Below are positions 60,976 through 63,144 of a stretch of 63,144 nucleotides of DNA, in pieces. A program made the translations under genes and the position numbers. Under the pieces are notes generated by a model. It did no database searches. It saw only the letters and a program-made list of their open reading frames with translations, and was not told the origin of the DNA. Source of the stretch: Gammaproteobacteria bacterium (GTDB lineage Bacteria; Gemmatimonadota; Gemmatimonadetes; Longimicrobiales; Gaopeijiaceae); assembly GCA_009840525.1 (NCBI GenBank), contig VXNP01000090.1, forward strand, positions 1 through 63,144, given 5' to 3'. The first letter of the stretch is position 1. The number at the start of each line of letters is the position of its first letter.

Positions 60976-63144
60976 ATGACTTTGAAGCTGCTGGCCGGTG
61001 CCATTCCGGCAGTTCTGGCATTGGCTCTTGGAGCCGTCGGTTCGTCCGCACAGGTCGAGCACGAGGGCGAGATCGAGGGCGTTGTACGCGACGCGGACTC
61101 GAGCGAGCCTCTGGCCGGCGCCGTGGTGTCCATCCATGCGGCGGCGGGGATGGCGGTTTCGCATGGTGACGGCACGTTCCACGTCCCGGTGCCGGGTCCG
61201 CGCATATACACCGTGAGGGTCGAGCGTCTGGGCTATCGCACGATTTCGCTTGAAGTGGATGCGTCGAGCGCGGAGCTCGTGGTGGTGGAGATGGAGGCCA
61301 ATCCCATCTCTCTGCCGCCGGTTGTGGTCACCGGATCCCTCGTGGCGCGCGCTGCCAACGAGGTGTTGCGCCCAACCAGCGTATTCGCGGGAGAGGATTT
61401 GCAGCGCCGCCTGGCCGGAACCCTGGCGGAGACGCTGTCCTCCGAGCCGGGACTTGCGGTGAGCACCATGGGTCCGGCATCCGCGCATCCGGTGATCCGG
61501 GGCCTGAGCGGAGACCGAATCCTCATGCTCGAGGATGGCGAGCGGGTGGGCGACGAGTTTGCGAGCGGTCCCGACCACGCCACGGCCATCGACCCTTCGT
61601 CCGCGCGCCGGATCGAGGTCATCCGCGGGCCGGGAGCCATCCTCTACGGAAGCAACGCCCTCGGGGGCATCATCAACGTCGTGCGTGACGACGTGCCTTC
61701 CTCCGTGCCCCACCATTTCACGGGCGCGTTCACCCTTCAGGGACAGAGCGTGAGCAACGCGGCCGGCGGAAGCCTGAACGCCACGTACGGCCTGGCCGAC
61801 CACATCCCCGTGCGGCTGGAAGTGGCGCGGCGTACCAGCGGCGACCTGAAGACCCCGGTCGGAGTGCTCCAGAACACCAGCACCGATGTCTGGGAGCTCT
61901 CGGCCGGAACATCGTGGGTGGACGACTGGGGCCACGCCGGCGCCACCTTCCGCTACTACGGCAACGACTACGGCATTCCCGGAGGATTCGTCGGGGGTCA
62001 CAAAGCCGGGGTTCGCATCGAGATGGAGCGGACCGCGACCCGGCTCAGGAGCCTTCTCAGGCCCCAGGGCGTCTTCGAGACCATCGAGATCGACGCAGGG
62101 TACACCTGGTATCGACACAAGGAGATCGAGCCCCCCGACATCCTGGGAACGCTCTTCGAGCGCCAGACGGTCAGCGCCGAACTCCTGGCCCGCCACGCGG
62201 ACTGGGGAGCGTTCTCTTCGGGAGGAGTGGGCGCGAGGGCTTCCTGGGAAGACTTCGGGTTCGGAGGCGCGCTGTACACTCCGAACTCGACGCACACTTC
62301 CCTGGCGGTATTCGCGCTGGAAGAAATCGATCTGAGTCCGATACGCCTGGAAGCCGGCCTTCGCTACGACTGGGCGCGCGTACAGCCCGAACGGGAAGAT
62401 CGCTCCTCCGATATCGGCCACATCCGTACGCGATCCTTCGGTGCGGCATCCGGATCGCTGGGGGCGCTTGCAAGGCTGACGCGGCACCTCACGGTGGGCG
62501 CCTCCTTCGCCCGGGCCTTTCGTACCCCGAGCGTCAACGAGCTCTTCTCGGAAGGGCCCCACCTGGCGGCCTATGCCTTCGAAGTGGGGAATCCGTCGCT
62601 CGATACCGAGCGCGGCGCCGGCGTCGACGCATTCGTACGCCTCACGGGAGACCGGCTCAACGCCGAGATGACGGTGTTCCGCAACGCCATCTCGGGGTAC
62701 GTCTTCCCCCTCGAGACGGGAGAGCTGAGCCGGGTGCGGCTGCCCATCTTCCAGTTCCACGGGGAAGACGCCGTGCTCGCAGGCTTCGAGAGCGCGCTGG
62801 AATGGGCAGTGGTCGGTGATCTGACCGTGGAAGCGGTGGCATCGTATGTCCGCGGCAGGATTGAAGCAACCGACGAACCGCTTCCGCTGATCCCACCGCT
62901 GCAGGGACGTTTCGCGGTCGGGTATGCGCCGCGCGCCTGGTTCGTCGAGGCCGAGACCCGAGTTGCGGCACGCCAGGACCGGACGGGCCCCTTTGAGAGC
63001 GCAACCGATGGATATGCTATTTTCGATCTCTCCGCCGGAATCCGGATCACGGTCAGGGGGCGGCTGAACGTGATCACGGTACGGGGAGAGAATCTTGGCA
63101 ACACCGAATACAGGAACCACCTGTCGCGCGTGAAGGAGATCATG
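60976..63144 (+). CDS. TonB-dependent outer-membrane receptor with carboxypeptidase-regulatory-like N-domain, C-terminus cut
   Basis: ATG 60976 opens a frame that runs to the window edge; 723 codons are seen and the last few of the barrel are missing. A signal peptide (MTLKLLAGAIPAVLALAL, AQVEH) is followed by a carboxypeptidase-regulatory-like domain with GVVRDADSSEPLAGAVVSIHA (about 33-53), the plug domain with LAETLSSEPGLAVSTMG, HPVIRGLSGDRILMLEDGERV and IEVIRGPGAILYGSNALGGIINVV, and a beta-barrel. The end VRGENLGNTEYRNHLSRVKEIM resembles ZnuD-type receptors for zinc or other metals. The preceding small His/Cys protein supports metal uptake. No TonB or Zur-type operator was recognised nearby. 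Confidence 0.9.
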   Translation, partial: MTLKLLAGAIPAVLALALGAVGSSAQVEHEGEIEGVVRDADSSEPLAGAVVSIHAAAGMAVSHGDGTFHVPVPGPRIYTVRVERLGYRTISLEVDASSAELVVVEMEANPISLPPVVVTGSLVARAANEVLRPTSVFAGEDLQRRLAGTLAETLSSEPGLAVSTMGPASAHPVIRGLSGDRILMLEDGERVGDEFASGPDHATAIDPSSARRIEVIRGPGAILYGSNALGGIINVVRDDVPSSVPHHFTGAFTLQGQSVSNAAGGSLNATYGLADHIPVRLEVARRTSGDLKTPVGVLQNTSTDVWELSAGTSWVDDWGHAGATFRYYGNDYGIPGGFVGGHKAGVRIEMERTATRLRSLLRPQGVFETIEIDAGYTWYRHKEIEPPDILGTLFERQTVSAELLARHADWGAFSSGGVGARASWEDFGFGGALYTPNSTHTSLAVFALEEIDLSPIRLEAGLRYDWARVQPEREDRSSDIGHIRTRSFGAASGSLGALARLTRHLTVGASFARAFRTPSVNELFSEGPHLAAYAFEVGNPSLDTERGAGVDAFVRLTGDRLNAEMTVFRNAISGYVFPLETGELSRVRLPIFQFHGEDAVLAGFESALEWAVVGDLTVEAVASYVRGRIEATDEPLPLIPPLQGRFAVGYAPRAWFVEAETRVAARQDRTGPFESATDGYAIFDLSAGIRITVRGRLNVITVRGENLGNTEYRNHLSRVKEIM

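Overview
The window is very GC-rich and densely coded, with few and short intergenic gaps. Its content fits a free-living or host-associated member of Gemmatimonadota: secreted S9 and M14 peptidases, Tat-exported oxidoreductases, GMC dehydrogenases, creatininase-like proteins, amidases, a TolB-propeller amidohydrolase and a TonB receptor. The phylum call is inference from gene content and composition, because no rRNA or other marker gene is present. No tRNA, rRNA, CRISPR array or insertion sequence was seen.

Layout. 1-3518 (minus): an SDR dehydrogenase followed by a hydantoinase/oxoprolinase-type protein that runs off the left edge with a repetitive C-terminal region. 3841-10746 (plus): YbdG-type mechanosensitive channel, GAF protein, metallo-beta-lactamase-fold hydrolase, GlcD-GlcE, then a CcdA-like membrane protein and a TlpA-like thioredoxin. 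10765-13753 (minus): DUF1569 protein and a DPP-IV-like peptidase. 14000-16761 (plus): CoA-acylating semialdehyde dehydrogenase with a class III aminotransferase. 16771-18497 (minus): a MerB-like protein with an in-frame UGA exactly at the second catalytic Cys, overlapping a cyanophycinase-like peptidase. 18681-26142: lipoprotein, Tat-exported epimerase, secreted hypothetical, penicillin acylase, 3-hydroxyisobutyrate dehydrogenase-like protein and an exported amidase.

26238-29749 is a two-gene insert of different base composition: a RecQ-type helicase with a ComF-like phosphoribosyltransferase tail, followed with a 1-nt overlap by a DprA-like protein. It looks like a mobile antiphage or competence-derived module related to ShosTA. 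29746-40261 is mainly a plus-strand run: S9 peptidase, ALDH1L-like formyltransferase, rhodanese, DUF481 protein, then a tightly coupled propeller / propeller / DUF2723 glycosyltransferase set. 40298-48029 holds a ketopantoate reductase-like protein, an M14 carboxypeptidase, a D-2-hydroxyacid dehydrogenase, a GYD protein, a Fic protein behind a double operator, and a Tat-exported TIM-barrel protein. 48104-63144 holds a two-subunit GMC dehydrogenase, a YdeI-like protein, the propeller-amidohydrolase, a flavin amine oxidase, a tandemly duplicated creatininase-like protein, an amidase, a third creatininase-like protein, a small His-rich secreted protein and a truncated TonB receptor.

The two most interesting items are the candidate selenocysteine-containing MerB homologue (17811-18497, with a SECIS-like hairpin starting 5 nt after the UGA and its loop 20 nt after it) and the RecQ-phosphoribosyltransferase + DprA pair (26238-29749).
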